Below are positions 1-10,997 of a stretch of DNA of 64,000 bases, piece by piece (the first letter of the stretch is position 1; each line of letters begins with the position of its first letter). Under the pieces are notes generated by a model. That model worked only from the letters and a program-made list of their open reading frames with translations, made no database searches and had not been told where the DNA came from. The translations under genes were made by a program, and so were the position numbers. The stretch comes from Cryptomeria japonica (Eukaryota > Streptophyta > Pinopsida > Cupressales > Cupressaceae): the NCBI RefSeq assembly GCF_030272615.1, contig NC_081410.1, positions 113,709,933 through 113,773,932 of the forward strand, in the 5' to 3' direction.

Positions 1-6
1 AATTCC

Positions 7-204
7 TCAAATTTTCCATAAAAGATACTCCATTACTGGGCATTTACTAGCCTTTTGTAGTGGATAAAGATTTAACCAATGGGGACTAGGAGAATGCTCC
101 ATTGCAGCTAGAGTAATCAAAGGTTTGAAACAGTTCATTTTGTCATGGAGGCCCATAGATTTGTAATTTGATAAAAAAAACGTACAAATAATATAAAAAT
201 ACAA
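7..204 (-). CDS. Possible exon fragment, unidentified
   Basis: An open minus-strand frame of about 65 codons at the very edge of the window. From the ATG near residue 17 its composition looks protein-like (mixed charged, aromatic and cysteine residues, ending MEYLLWKI then stop), while the upstream part is AT-rich and looks non-coding. A pyrimidine-rich stretch precedes the protein-like part, which would fit a splice acceptor. I do not recognise the family. It could equally be a chance ORF or a transposon relic. Confidence 0.2.
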   Translation of the reverse strand: MYFYIICTFFLSNYKSMGLHDKMNCFKPLITLAAMEHSPSPHWLNLYPLQKASKCPVMEYLLWKI

Positions 205-382
205 TAGATTCTATAATACTCCGTTATTAGGTTTTAAACTAATCATCCCATTAGATTATGACATTCAAAACTACTTTTATCTAAGAAAATAAATATTAAA
301 AGATGTCATATTTTATATTTAAAAAAATGTTCTGAATTTATTACCTTCAACTGATTATTATATGAACTTAAAAGATAAATCT

Positions 383-606
383 CTAATTACAGAAATGTAG
401 ATAACCTTGTTTTCTGGATTTAATTGTTTTTATAATAATTCCAAAGACACCTCATGAGTACATGTCTAATTACAGAAATTTAGGTAACCTTGTTTTCTGG
501 ATTTGATTATTTTTATAATTATTCCAAAGACACCTCTAATTACAGAAATTTAGATAGCCTTATTTTCTGGATTTGATTGTTTTTATAATAATTTCAAAGA
601 CACCTC
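383..606. repeat. Three-copy 71-bp direct repeat
   Basis: Three copies of a 71-bp unit starting CTAATTACAGAAAT and ending CCAAAGACACCTC, at 383-453, 466-536 and 536-606. The last two abut with one shared base; a 12-bp spacer separates the first two. Copies differ by a few substitutions. No coding potential. It looks like a small local tandem duplication. Confidence 0.85.
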
Positions 607-1234
607 AAGAATACACTCATTTTAAACAGTAATCTTGTGAATCACATCAACTTTATATAGAAAAATAATCTGGTTTCAATAAACCCAGATGCAGCAATGA
701 ATAGATAGAAAAGGCGTAACATCAGAACTTACAGTTTAGCCCTAAATTTCAGTTGTTATGATAATGGTTGTCCATTTCAATATTCTACTGCAATCACGTG
801 AAAAGAAGACACGGGCTATTCAGGATACATGATGTCCTTATAATAAATACATGGAATTTTCTATTCCTTCTTCATTGCGCCTGTTTATTGTCGTCTTGTT
901 CTTATCTAACGTTCAGATTTTTTTTAGCTTCTTTGTTGTACTTGGAATCTTAGTAAGTAAAAATCAGTTCAAAGTTTTCATTAATTATGTCACGTTATAG
1001 GTAGAGGGCCCTACATGTGCGCACGGGTCCACGTGGACTGCCATGTGGGCCTCATGTACAAACTTACATGCCCTCATGTAGGAAGAGGTATTTTTTACCT
1101 TAAAAATTGTTTTTGGGTGATTTTTAAGTCATTTGACATGTCTATGGTGCATTGTGGTCTAAGGTGTCCATTTTTTGTCAAATTGGTGCGATGACTACAT
1201 GGCCAGGCCCACTCTCACTACATTCAAGGCGCGG
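607..1234. other. Non-coding spacer
   Basis: No supportable gene. Around 1005-1085 there is a GC-richer patch with nested short inverted motifs (CCTACATG near its start, CATGTAGG near its end, and CATGTGGGCC-like words between). This could fold locally and lies just outside the left arm of the large foldback. Confidence 0.5.
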
Positions 1235-2035
1235 GTTCTGAAGTGGGCAGTGCGGCTGCGTGGCAGATCTCCACCTTGCCATCCTAAACATTCAACATGC
1301 TCGCATTTAACTCTTGCAGTTGCCATACACTCCGCCACCTCAGTACATTTACTGCACGTCCCTTCCCCTTATGTCCACATTACATCGCACAAACCTCAAG
1401 CTATTTTGCATTCAATTCACCTATCTTTTCTCCTAAAAATATTACATTCTTTCCTTTTGTTGCCGATGTTTCTGGAGTGCTTGATATGTTAGGGTCCCAA
1501 ACGTGTTTGGCTTTGGTCTCTGCAACTTCGTTCATCTTCCACAACATGCTCACACCTGACACAAGTCTTCATTCATCTTCCATATAAAATAACATATCTA
1601 TATATGAACAAGATAAATTGAAGTTTGATGATGTAAATATTGTTGGTGACAAATGCTACTACTAGAATTCCAAAAGGTAATCACAGTGGTGGAAAGGAGA
1701 CTCGTGTCGGGTGCGAGCATGTTGTGGAAGATGAACCAAGTTGCAGAGACTGAAAGGTAACACGTTTGGGACCCTGACATGTCCAAGACTCTAGAAAAGG
1801 CAACAACGAAAGGAAAGAATGTTAGATTTTTAGGAGAAAAGGTAAGAAAATCGAACGCAAAACAACTTGATGTTTGTGCGATGTAATATGGACGTAAGGG
1901 GAAGGGATGCGCAGTAAATGTGGGGAGATGGCAGAGTGCATGGTAACTGTGGGAGTTAGATGCGATCTTGTTGAACGTTTAGGGTGGCAAGGTGGAGGAC
2001 TGCCTGCCATGTGGCCACACTATCCACTTCACAAC
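1235..2035. repeat. Large imperfect inverted repeat (foldback), about 346-bp arms
   Basis: The left arm (about 1235-1582) and the reverse complement of the right arm (about 1690-2035) match along almost their full length with scattered substitutions and small indels. Shared words include CTCCACCTTGCCA, TACATCGCACAAAC, CTTTTCTCCTAAAAAT and TCATCTTCCACAACATGCTC. The loop is about 108 bp and AT-rich. The similar conceptual peptides on opposite strands of the two arms are a by-product of the symmetry. I saw no transposase inside and no obvious target duplication. It may be a foldback transposon, an inverted duplication, or a long hairpin precursor for small RNAs. Confidence 0.85.
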
Positions 2036-2517
2036 ATGTACCTTGCACCTACTGGTTCATGTATATCCCTGCTATGTATTGGCATGGGTTTAGAGGGGAT
2101 TAATTACATTAAAAACTTCTTAAATTGTAGACACCATGTATATCATTAAGACATATGCAGAACATAGCATAGTAATATTAATAAACAACTCCAGTAACAT
2201 GTATATTTGTAAAGTATTAGTCTTCAAAAATATTTGGTACATTGTACGTGCGATGAATTAAACATATAATTCAGTTCGAGAGAATAGAAGAGTAAAACTA
2301 ATCAAAAACTTGATTGTATGTTGGATCAGTCCGTATATTAAACAAAGGAGGTAGGATGGGTATTAGCAAGTGATGGTGGTTGGCTGGTTGATGTACCACC
2401 ATGGGGATGTTCTCAGCCCCTTTTAGTGCTTCTGGACAGCTACTAAGTTGACTTGGATATGGGCTAGAAAAATGAGTGCATGCAACATGTGAGGGAACCT
2501 CTGGACTGCTACTAACT
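2036..2517. other. Non-coding spacer
   Basis: No ORF, repeat or motif that I can support between the right arm of the foldback and the C-terminal end of the transposase relic. Confidence 0.5.
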
Positions 2518-4199
2518 TAACTAAAAAGTTGACTATGGGTAATAGGGGATGTTGAGGCATTTGAGTAGCTCAACATGGTTGGATAGTTGGGGATTTTTAC
2601 GTGCATCAAATCGCTTAGTATTTGATGAATTTCAGGCATGGGATTGCTAGGACATGTTAACCACCTTTTTCGTGCCAATTCCCTCTATGGATCCTCAATA
2701 GCTTTTTGTAGTCTCTCATGTTCCTTAAGTTCTTTCTGCTACACTTTTTTGGCCTCTTTATCCTTCCTCTATTATTATTTGAACCTATTTTTTTCTTTAC
2801 ATTTAATTTTGTTGTCTATCTTGGCCTACTCCTTAAGTTCCCTTGCCACATATTGCGTTGTCTTGTTTTCCTCGATCTATTGTTTCTTTCAGATTTTGAT
2901 CTCCTCAATTTCCTTTTTCCTTTGCTCTTGCTCCATTAACAATTTCATGTACTCATCAGTTGTTAAGAGCTGCAATTGTCGACTTAGACAAATTCCATTA
3001 TCACCCTCTTTGGTTGGTTTTGTAGTGATAGTGTACATAGGAAACTTTAGGAATTTACTAATAATTGGTTCTATTTTGGAAGGCAAAGTGTGGTTCTCTA
3101 GGTGGGAGTCAATGTTATCGTAATCTTCATCACCAATTTCCTGTGAGTCCTGCATCAAATCGACATCATTACCATATTTTGAAATGCCACATTCAGCATA
3201 ATATTGCACCAATTCAAGTACTATAGATGTGGGTGGTGGTGATGGGAGAGAGAAAGTGCCTTGTTCTTCTTGTGCATGCAAATCAATGCCTAAATTCATG
3301 GCTCCTTCCATGAACCATGATGGTTGACTAGGTGACATTGGAGGAGTAAGACTGTCCTCCATCTCCTCAACTGGAGTTTCCACCATTTGATTTGTCTATT
3401 CATCAACATTGAATTATGCAATTGAATCTATACAAGTATTTTGAGGTGATTGCATTGCAGTCCCATTCACATGTGATTCTGATAGCAACATCTTTTGTTG
3501 AAACAAATCCTTCAAATAGATTGAGTATGTTTTCAACTACAAAAGCCTCATCACCTGCACTAAATTAGAAGGTGTTGTTGGGTTGCATGTCATTCAGTAA
3601 CGCATCAGGTTTGAGTAGCCATATTCCAATCCTTCTAAACCCTGATGTGATAAATTTAATATTGTCAATGCCTTAAGTAATGCTTTGTTGGCGATCTCTG
3701 CAAGTTCTGCTCTCCTGATTTTAATGGTTGGAAATCTTGCTAGCCATGATGCTCGTTCCAATTTGAAGTATGTCTTGAATGGTGAAAAAACACTCACATC
3801 TAGTGGTTGAAGTTTATGGGACGTGTCCACTAGAAAAGTTAGCAAATGAATACCTAGTTGCCTTACCTGTTGGATGGTGGTCAGTGCTACGTGGCTACCA
3901 TGGCCATCCAAGATCAATAAGTGCTTATTGGTGGCTGAAACACCTCTTGGAATCGATCATGTGAAGTGGTGTAGCGAGTTGATAAATAGATCCTTTTCAA
4001 TCCATGCATGTGGCTTGGATGCCATGCATGCACCTGGTTTGTAGTTTCTAATGTAGTTTTTCAACTGCTTCTTTCCCTTGAAGAAGTAAAAACCTAGAGT
4101 TCTTTTCTCTATATCATTAACAGAATAAAGAATGGTAATCGATTCTCGGATCTTTGGTATGATGTATGAGACACTCCTGCTTTCTCTTCTAGCACACAC
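2518..4199 (-). pseudogene. Pogo/Tigger-like (DDE_1) transposase relic
   Basis: A single minus-strand frame runs from about 4199 to about 2518, interrupted only by stop codons. The segment at 3957-4199 matches the middle of the DDE_1 domain (GFYFFKGK, ACMASKPHAWI). The segment at 3594-3917 has LDGHGSHV and HKLQPLDVSVF, which in pogo-like transposases hold the second and third catalytic aspartates. From 3386 down follows a long acidic then Lys/Glu-rich coiled-coil tail. The N-terminal CENP-B-type helix-turn-helix and the first catalytic Asp, expected above 4199, are missing, and a different repeat begins at about 4230, so the gene is 5'-truncated. DNA cut-and-paste transposition is the family role; this copy cannot encode it. 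Confidence 0.85.
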
Positions 4200-4229
4200 C
4201 CTCTGATGGTATGATGAAAGAATAAGTAT

Positions 4230-5616
4230 CTGGTAGATTACTAAGAAGGGGGGGTGAATCGGCTAATTGAAAAACTGATACAAACTCCCAAACTCAAAAT
4301 AAACTTATTAACAAATAACAAACATCAACCAACATCAACCGGTTTCATTGTTATGACAACTTAATAGTAGACAGGTTCAATCTTGTAAACATCAACAATG
4401 CTTAATCAAATATCAACATATTCATCTCTCAATGCTTCCATTTATCATGCCTTATCAAAATAGTTAAGTAGTTAATCAAATCAATAAATAAGATCATAAC
4501 CACAAAAGAATTCACCACTTGACACAAATATTTATACATGGAAAACCCAAATACGTAAAAACCACAGTGAGATGAGACTCACAAGGAGAGCTATCTGAAC
4601 TCTTATGAAGTTCACCCTATTAGGAGCCAACCCTGTTAAAGCTTTACAATAAGTCTTGTTAAGAACTTATTCTGTTAGGAATCACCCGGTTAAGAGATTT
4701 ACAAATATGCCTTGATGAAAAGCACAATACCCTATTAGGAGTAACCTCGTTGCAGGATTTGAGAATCCAAACTAACGGGCCACCTTGTTAGAGGATTTAA
4801 AAAGTAACCAAGCTTGTTAGAGTTTACCCGGTTAGGGGATTTCAATTTCTGTTGTAATTGTTAGAAAACAACAGGTGTTTCTTAATCTATCTGAATAGAA
4901 CTATATTTTCTTGATTAGATCCTTCTTAAGATTCAATCTTCTTTTACTCAAACTGCAGATCCATCCACCCGTTTGGCAACCACACACTCAACTAATTTGT
5001 GCCAACTTTGCCAACACTTAACAAAACAATATCATCGACCTTAAATACAAATCAACTAGGTTGGTAACACAACATAAACCTAATTCTCATCATCGAGATT
5101 ACAAACAAGTTGGTACAATCTTGACCATTAGAAATCATAACAATCTCTTCAAATTATTTAAGAAAATTCCAACCGCTCCATGATCACCACTTCATCGGAC
5201 TTGTAACTCATCACATGCTATGCATTAGATGTAATCCACTTTTATCCTTTCTAAGACAACAAACAAATGTGCCAAATCAATCTGAACGTATTCTCATACA
5301 ATGATCACACATGTCTCCATCATTACCGCTCAACATTAGATCTTAAACAACCAAACTTGATCGGTTAGGGTTTATCAAAAATAACTAATAGGGTTTACTA
5401 GTTACATAACATAAAAAGGTTTAACCCTTTACATCTATTCGACTTACAAACTACCATATACCGGTTTACAACATCTTCCTCAAATTTTATCATACCAGTT
5501 ACAAGACAATAGAAATAACAACAATAACATTAGCAATATCATGAATACCATTCATTGGTTCAATTGACATCAATGACAACATATCATTAGTGCAATCTAT
5601 ATACAAAATGCCAACA
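4230..5616 (-). mobile_element. Non-coding LTR-like repeat (solo LTR or non-autonomous element)
   Basis: No coding capacity. Read on the minus strand it begins TGTTGGCATTTTG (from 5616) and ends near 4230 in a C-run (the plus strand reads AAGAAGGGGGGGTGAATC). TGTTGG is a typical plant LTR start. It holds several related sub-repeats (separate entry). I cannot find a matching second LTR, primer-binding site or target duplication, so the right label may be solo LTR, a large non-autonomous derivative, or a fragment. It lies exactly where the transposase relic loses its N-terminus. Confidence 0.4.
4611..4850. repeat. Degenerate repeats with core TTAGGAG...AACCCNGTTA
   Basis: About five irregularly spaced copies (roughly 50 bp apart) of a unit whose core resembles CTATTAGGAGCAACCCGGTTA followed by an AGGATTT-like word. 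The clearest starts are near 4617, 4672, 4731 and 4823. They sit in the LTR-like repeat. No protein frame is preserved through them. Confidence 0.55.
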
Positions 5617-5788
5617 CCCTCCTCACCCCATTTCAATCCACTTGGATACCAGTTTTATGGAAATTCCATATGTGACGAGGACCATGAGGATTTGCAGCAT
5701 ATGCTTTTGATAATGTCTCATAGAAAACAATCACAATAGCTAGTCAAAGGTTCACTGCCTTGTCTTTATCAAGCCGACCTTCGGTTGT
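5617..5788. other. Short spacer before Copia-1
   Basis: No gene or recognisable element. It separates the LTR-like repeat from the TG of the Copia-1 5' LTR. Confidence 0.4.
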
Positions 5789-6632
5789 TGTTGGGAAAAT
5801 GGTGTCTCAACCTTTCATTTACATAAGGTTAGTATTTATAGTAAGTTTTCATTTGAGCATGAAATGGCATGAAATTATCCCCAATGCTTTTGGTTGGCTA
5901 GATAAGCATTCTAGTAAAGTTATGTCAAAAGAACATAGATAGTTTTGAAGATATTAAATTTTACATTTTGGAGGGGTCCAATGAAAGGTTTAAATTTGAT
6001 TTTGAGGACTTAGGCCCCAAAATGCCCTAAAATTGGGTTTAAACAATGTAGCCATTTATGAGGCAATAGAGCACTTCACAAGCTTTATGGCGCTTCAAAC
6101 GGTTCATCAATAGGATACACGGTTCTCATGTTATGGCCTCCGGAAGTTTGTAATCCTGAAATACGAAATATATAATACATCAGACACAAATGAGCTGTAA
6201 AACGGGAGGGACATGTCATAGGGCATCTAGAAGGGGGATAAGATCGGCTACACCTTACTGGGTTGTTTTAGCCCATTGTTTTGTATTATCATTTGACAGT
6301 TTCTTGTATTGTGAGATAGAGGTTGTGCGTAAGAGTCTTATAACTTTTGAGTTACCTCTGAATCTCTGATTAGTCGTACTCCTGTGAAGAACTTTCTCTG
6401 CAAGTATATTGTAATCTATTTTTTATTGTGGAATAATATATTGGGCGGCTTTTGGAGTGTGGCGTTTTTCTCCCGAAAGGGTTTTCCCAATGAAAGTCAC
6501 TATGTTATGTTTTGAATGTTATTATATCTATTTCTTTTTTCTGCAACTGTTGTGATGATCTTTAAAAGTTTTTGCAATACCCTCCTCTCAAGGTTAGTGT
6601 AGAAAGTTGTTCTACTACTTAACTTCCTTAAA
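5789..6632 (+). repeat. Copia-1 5' LTR
   Basis: Starts TGTTGGGAAAATGG and ends just before the primer-binding site. The exact last base is uncertain because a clean CA end is not visible. Its first 182 bp recur at 10,816-10,997. Confidence 0.8.
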
Positions 6633-6634
6633 AG

Positions 6635-6646
6635 TGGTATCAGAGC
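6635..6646 (+). promoter_or_regulatory. Copia-1 primer-binding site
   Basis: TGGTATCAGAGC, the usual plant copia primer-binding site complementary to the 3' end of initiator methionine tRNA, immediately after the 5' LTR. Confidence 0.9.
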
Positions 6647-6752
6647 TTGATCACTTTTGGTTTCAATTGTGGGTTGTTGGGTTTTTTGAACTAATCTAGA
6701 TTTGAGTGAGAGCTTTTGCAGAACTTTTTGATCTTGTTGTAGGAATTTACAG

Positions 6753-7604
6753 ATGGCAAGTTCATCAGAGAAAATATAGGTGGATAAATTTAATGGAACA
6801 AATTTTGAGATGTGGAAGTTTAAGATGGAAGATCTGCTAATAGATCGAGATCTATGGGATGTTGTTGATGCGAATATCTAAAGGCCCTCAGATCCTACAA
6901 TGATGGCTCAATGTGATGTTATGGATCGAAAAGCCAAGGGTCTAATCAGACTGTGCCTGGAAAACTCTTTTCTGATCAATGTCCACGAAGAAAACACTGC
7001 AAAGAAGCTATGGACTAAGCTTGGTGAAATGTATCAAGCGAAACCTTTACTAAATCAGATTTTCTTGAGGAAGAAATTGTATTCCTTGAAGATGGAAGAG
7101 GGTGGATGAGTTGCAGACCACATAGAAGCATTCAAAATATTGGTGGCCTACTTAGTATATGTCGGTGTTAATATGAACGAAGAGGAGAAATGTCAGATCT
7201 TGCTTTGTTCTTTGCTTAATTCATGGGATTCTCTTGTTGTGGCTATCGGTAGTATTTCTGTTGTTTTGGAGTCTGAAGATGTGGTGGGTACTTTACTTGG
7301 TGAAGAGATGCAAAGGAAGGTATCCCATAGTTCAAAGGAAGCCCTAACTGTTTATGGAATACCTAAGGAGAAAGGAAAGAAGAATGAGAAGCGCGATAAG
7401 TCCAAATCAAGAGGGAGATCGAAATCTCCTGGAAAGTCCAAAGTCATTTGTTGGAATTGCGGTAAACCAAGTCACATCTTTAAGGAATGCAAAGAAGAAA
7501 AGGAAAAGAAAATGAAGAAGATTGATTTCAATTCTAAGTTCGAGAAGGAAGATGGTGATGCATTTATTGCAGCTTTGGCGACTCATGCAGGCAATGATGC
7601 CTAG
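6753..7604 (+). pseudogene. Copia-1 gag relic
   Basis: The frame opens at an ATG 107 bases past the primer-binding site and runs to a TAG at 7602-7604. It matches the copia capsid region (UBN2-like: KFNGTNFEMWKFKMEDLL, then the LYSLKMEEGG region) and ends with a CCHC knuckle, CWNCGKPSHIFKEC, after a basic linker. In-frame stops near 6777, 6879 and 7107 break it. The closing TAG falls just before the protease motif FDSGAS and most likely replaced a tryptophan codon, so gag and pol were once one frame. Family role: virus-like-particle coat and RNA binding. Confidence 0.85.
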
Positions 7605-8935
7605 TTATTTGACTCAGGTGCATCTTTTCATATGACTGCCAATGAGATTTGTTTTCTAAATATGAAGAATTTAATGGAGGTAAGTTGTACTTGGATGATA
7701 ATTCACATTTAGACATTATTTGTTGAGGTAAAGTTAGAATCAGGTTTTCTAATGGTAGAATAAAAATGATTAATGATGTGCTACATATCCCTGGTTTAAA
7801 ACGAAACCTATTATTTGTGAGAAAACTGATAGATGCAGGTGTGTAGGTAATCTTTTCTGAAGCAGGATGTAATATGATTAAAGTTTTTATGGTAATTGCT
7901 AGAGGTGTCAGGTTCGACACTTTGTATAAGCTAGATGCAAACACTATTGAGTGTAATAACACTTCTATAAAAACTAAATCTATGGAAGATTTGAGGGTTT
8001 CAGCTTTAGCAGATGGAAATGGCTTTTGGTTACCTAAGGGTACTCTTTCTTCTGAAACAAAGTTACCTGTAGAGAAAACTATGTTATGGCACCAGAGACT
8101 TGGCCACATTGGTGATAAGAGTCTAAGGACCTTGAAAAATAAAAACCTTGTTGAAGGTTTGAATGATTGTAATCTTGACTTTGATTTTTGTGAGCATTGC
8201 ATTTATGGAAAACAAAACTGTGTTCAGTTTTACTCAAGTTCTTATAAAAATTGTGGTCCTTTGGATCTTATTCATTCTAATGTGTTTGGTCCTATAGATA
8301 TTCTTTCGATTGGAAAATCCACATATTATGTTTCATTTATTGATGATTTTAGTGGGACATGGGTATATTTTCTAAAGAGTAAATTTGAAGTTTTCAGTCG
8401 ATTTAAATAATTTAAAGGAATGGTTGAGTTGCAAACTCAAAAGAAAATTAAAAGTTTGAGGACTGATAATGGCGGTCAATTTTGCTCTAATGATTTTGAT
8501 AGATTCTGTAAAGGATGTGGCATTAACAGACAAAAGACAACTTTGTATTCTCCACAACAGAATGGAATTGGAGAAAGAATGAACATGACACTTATGGAGA
8601 AGGATAGGAATATATTGACTGGTGTTCGTCTAGAACAAAAATTTTGGCTTGAAATTGTTGCCACTACTTGCTACCTGATTAACAGGTCTCCTACATCAAC
8701 CCTTGTTGATAAAAATCCTATGAAAGCATGGTCAAGTCACAAGCCTCCATTGAGACATCTTAGATTTTTTGGTTGTGAGGCATATGCACATGTGTCAAAG
8801 GAGAAGCAGAAAAAGTTGGAGAACAAGGTTGTGAAATGTATCTTCATTGGGTATAGTTATGGTGTGAAAGGATACAAGCTTTGGGACCCCGTTGTACAAA
8901 AGGTAATTCATAGTAAAGTGTTATTTTTATAGAAA
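7605..8935 (+). pseudogene. Copia-1 protease, GAG-pre-integrase and integrase relic
   Basis: Protease active site FDSGASFHM lies directly after the gag stop. A frame change follows before 7874. The pre-integrase zinc region HQRLGHIGDKS ... CEHCIYGKQN is at about 8089-8220. The integrase core follows with the FIDDFSGTWVYF block, TDNGGQF at about 8463, and the SPQQNGIGERMN block holding the catalytic Glu. A stop at about 8408 splits the integrase. The C-terminal FFGCEAYAHVSKEKQKKLENK segment is typical of copia. Role in the family: polyprotein cleavage and cDNA insertion. Confidence 0.85.
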
Positions 8936-9239
8936 TTAAGTATCCTTTTGTTACATTGTTGCTAGAATAGGCTAAAAAGGAAGATGCGATTCAATTTCCT
9001 TCTACACCTGAAAGAGTTGAATCGAGACCCCTAGATAGGCAAGAAGTTAAGGAGAGCTCGTCTAGCTCTAAATCTTCAGAAGGGGAGGAAGAACCTCCAA
9101 CTCAACTTGTTCAATGGTCTACAAGACATAGACAACTAGCTGAAAGGTATTCACCTGATAATTCGAGGTGTATTTTTTCTTTGAATACTAATATGGATGA
9201 ACCGAAATCTGTATAAGAGGCATTATGTATGAATGATGA

Positions 9240-9953
9240 ATAATCCTGGAAGATTGCTATTGAAGAAGAAATGAAAATTTTTAAAAATAATGATACATGG
9301 GATCTTGTACCATTGCCTGAAGGACTAAAGCCTATTGGTTGCAAATGGGTGTTCAAGAAAATGATTGGTTCAGATGGAAGCATTGAGAAGTATAAAGCAA
9401 GGTTGGTTGCAAAAGGCTACTCTCAGGTTGAGGTCGTTGATTATGGTGAGATATTTTCTCCTCCTGCCAAAATGACATCCATTAGATTTTTGCTTTCTAT
9501 TGTTGCTACTTATGATTTAGAGGTTGAGCAAATGGATGTGAAAATTGCTTTCCTTCATGGTGATTTGGAGGAGGATATTTATATGACACAGACAGAGCAA
9601 TATGTGGTGAAAGGTAAAAGTAATTTGGTATGCAAGTTAAAGAAATCCCTGTATGGCCTCAAACAGAGTCCTAGGATGTGCTACCATAAATTTGATATAT
9701 ATGTGTTGAGTGTAGGATTTGAGCATTCTAAATTAGATCATTATGTTTATTATAAAACTGATGGTGATCATTTCATGTACATTGCATTGTATGTTGATGA
9801 TATGTTATTCATTGGTAAAGGGAAAGGTATGATTTCAGAACTAAAGTCTCAACTCACTGCTAAATTTAAAATGAAAGATATTGGTGTAGTAAAACACATT
9901 CTTGAAATGGAAATTAAAAGAGATAGAGTGACCAGAAAGCTATGGCTAGGCTA
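9240..9953 (+). pseudogene. Copia-1 reverse transcriptase relic
   Basis: RVT_2-type reverse transcriptase: [35 protein letters not shown], then [11 protein letters not shown] and the catalytic YVDDMLFIG. The frame differs from the integrase frame, so at least one indel lies between. Nearly complete apart from a TAG near 9952. Confidence 0.9.
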
Positions 9954-10760
9954 GAGTAAGTATGTGAATTCAGTGTTATAGAGGTTCAACATGCAAGATT
10001 GTAGACGATTATGGTCCTTTTATAGTTGCAGATTATCCTACATCCCCATCGAAGATGAAAGATATGAGAAAAGTGCCTTACCAAAGGGCAGTTCGAAGCT
10101 TGATCTATTCTATGGTCTATACTAGACTAGGCATTGCCAAAGCACTGGGAGTTATGTCTAGATATATGTCTAATCCTGGTAGAGTTTGTTGCGATGAAGT
10201 CAAAAGAGTCTTCAGATATTTGAATGGTACCTCAGAGTATTCTTTTTGTTATCATGGTAATTCTGTTGGAGACATGATTTCCCTTGATACTCATGGTTAT
10301 GTGGATTCAGACTGGGTAGGTGATATTGATAGCAAAAGATCCACCAGTGCTTATGTGTATACTTTATTTTGGTAGTGTAATTAGCTGGATGAGTAAGCGA
10401 CAGTATGTGGTTGCTTTGTCCACTACTGAAGCAGAGTATATGGAAGCCACTCATGCTTGTAAAGAGGCCATTTGGCTTAAGAGACTATGTTCAGAAATTG
10501 GAATAAAACAAGGAGACATGACATTTTATTGTGGCAATTAGAGTACGATTTGCCTAGCTAAGAACTAGACATTTCATGCTGGGATCAAGCACATTGATGT
10601 TCAGTATCATTTTCTCAGAGATATGGTCAAAGATGGTAGGGTGAAGCTAGTTAAGGTAGAAACTTTGATGAATGTTGTAGATTCTTTAACTAAGGTTGTG
10701 AGCATAGAGAAGTTAAGATGGGGCTCGGAGCCTATGGGCCTCATGGCCCCTAGCAATTGA
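9954..10760 (+). pseudogene. Copia-1 RNase H relic
   Basis: Copia-type RNase H in at least two frames: SRYMSNPG, DSDWVGDIDSKRSTSAYVY, then a frame change to LSTTEAEYMEATHACKEAIWLKRL. The frame ends at a TGA at 10,758-10,760, about 55 bases before the 3' LTR. Confidence 0.85.
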
Positions 10761-10815
10761 TTTATTCTGTTGATACTCCCTTTTCTCTTGCAAGGTTTTC
10801 AACACATGGGAGATT

Positions 10816-10997
10816 TGTTGGGAAAATGGTGTCTCAACCTTGCATTTACATAAGGTTACTATTTATAGTAAGTTTTTATTTGAGCACAAAATGGTGTGAA
10901 ATTCTCCCTGAAGCTTCTGGTTGGCTAGATAAGCATTCTGATAAAGTTACATCACAAGATCACAACTAGTTTTGAAGATATTAAATTTTCCATTTTG
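10816..10997 (+). repeat. Copia-1 3' LTR, truncated
   Basis: Begins TGTTGGGAAAATGGTGTCTC after the purine-rich stretch ACATGGGAGATT (polypurine tract). Only 182 of about 840 bp remain. The last shared bases are CATTTTG at 10,991-10,997, after which the sequence is Copia-2 gag. Confidence 0.9.

Larger units (their letters stand above)
5789..10997 (+). mobile_element. Copia-1: Ty1/copia retrotransposon, decayed, 3' LTR clipped
   Basis: Order is 5' LTR, primer-binding site, gag, protease, integrase, reverse transcriptase, RNase H, then a truncated 3' LTR, which is the copia order (integrase before RT). The first 182 bp of the 3' LTR align with the 5' LTR start (both begin TGTTGGGAAAATGGTGTCTC) and then stop abruptly where Copia-2 sequence begins. 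By-eye divergence over that stretch is roughly 12 percent, so the insertion is old. Domain style (CCHC gag, YGKQ-type GAG-pre-integrase end, YVDD RT) is like the Tnt1/Tork group. Frameshifts and many stops make it inactive. Confidence 0.9.

Noticed and set aside
1175-1587. Two overlapping plus-strand ORFs and a similar minus-strand ORF at 1822-2010
   Set aside because: Their similarity comes from the inverted repeat. Ser/His/Pro-rich composition, no domain.
2638-3123. 161-codon plus-strand ORF
   Set aside because: Shadow of the coiled-coil tail of the pogo-like transposase; hydrophobic composition is the complement of Lys/Glu codons.
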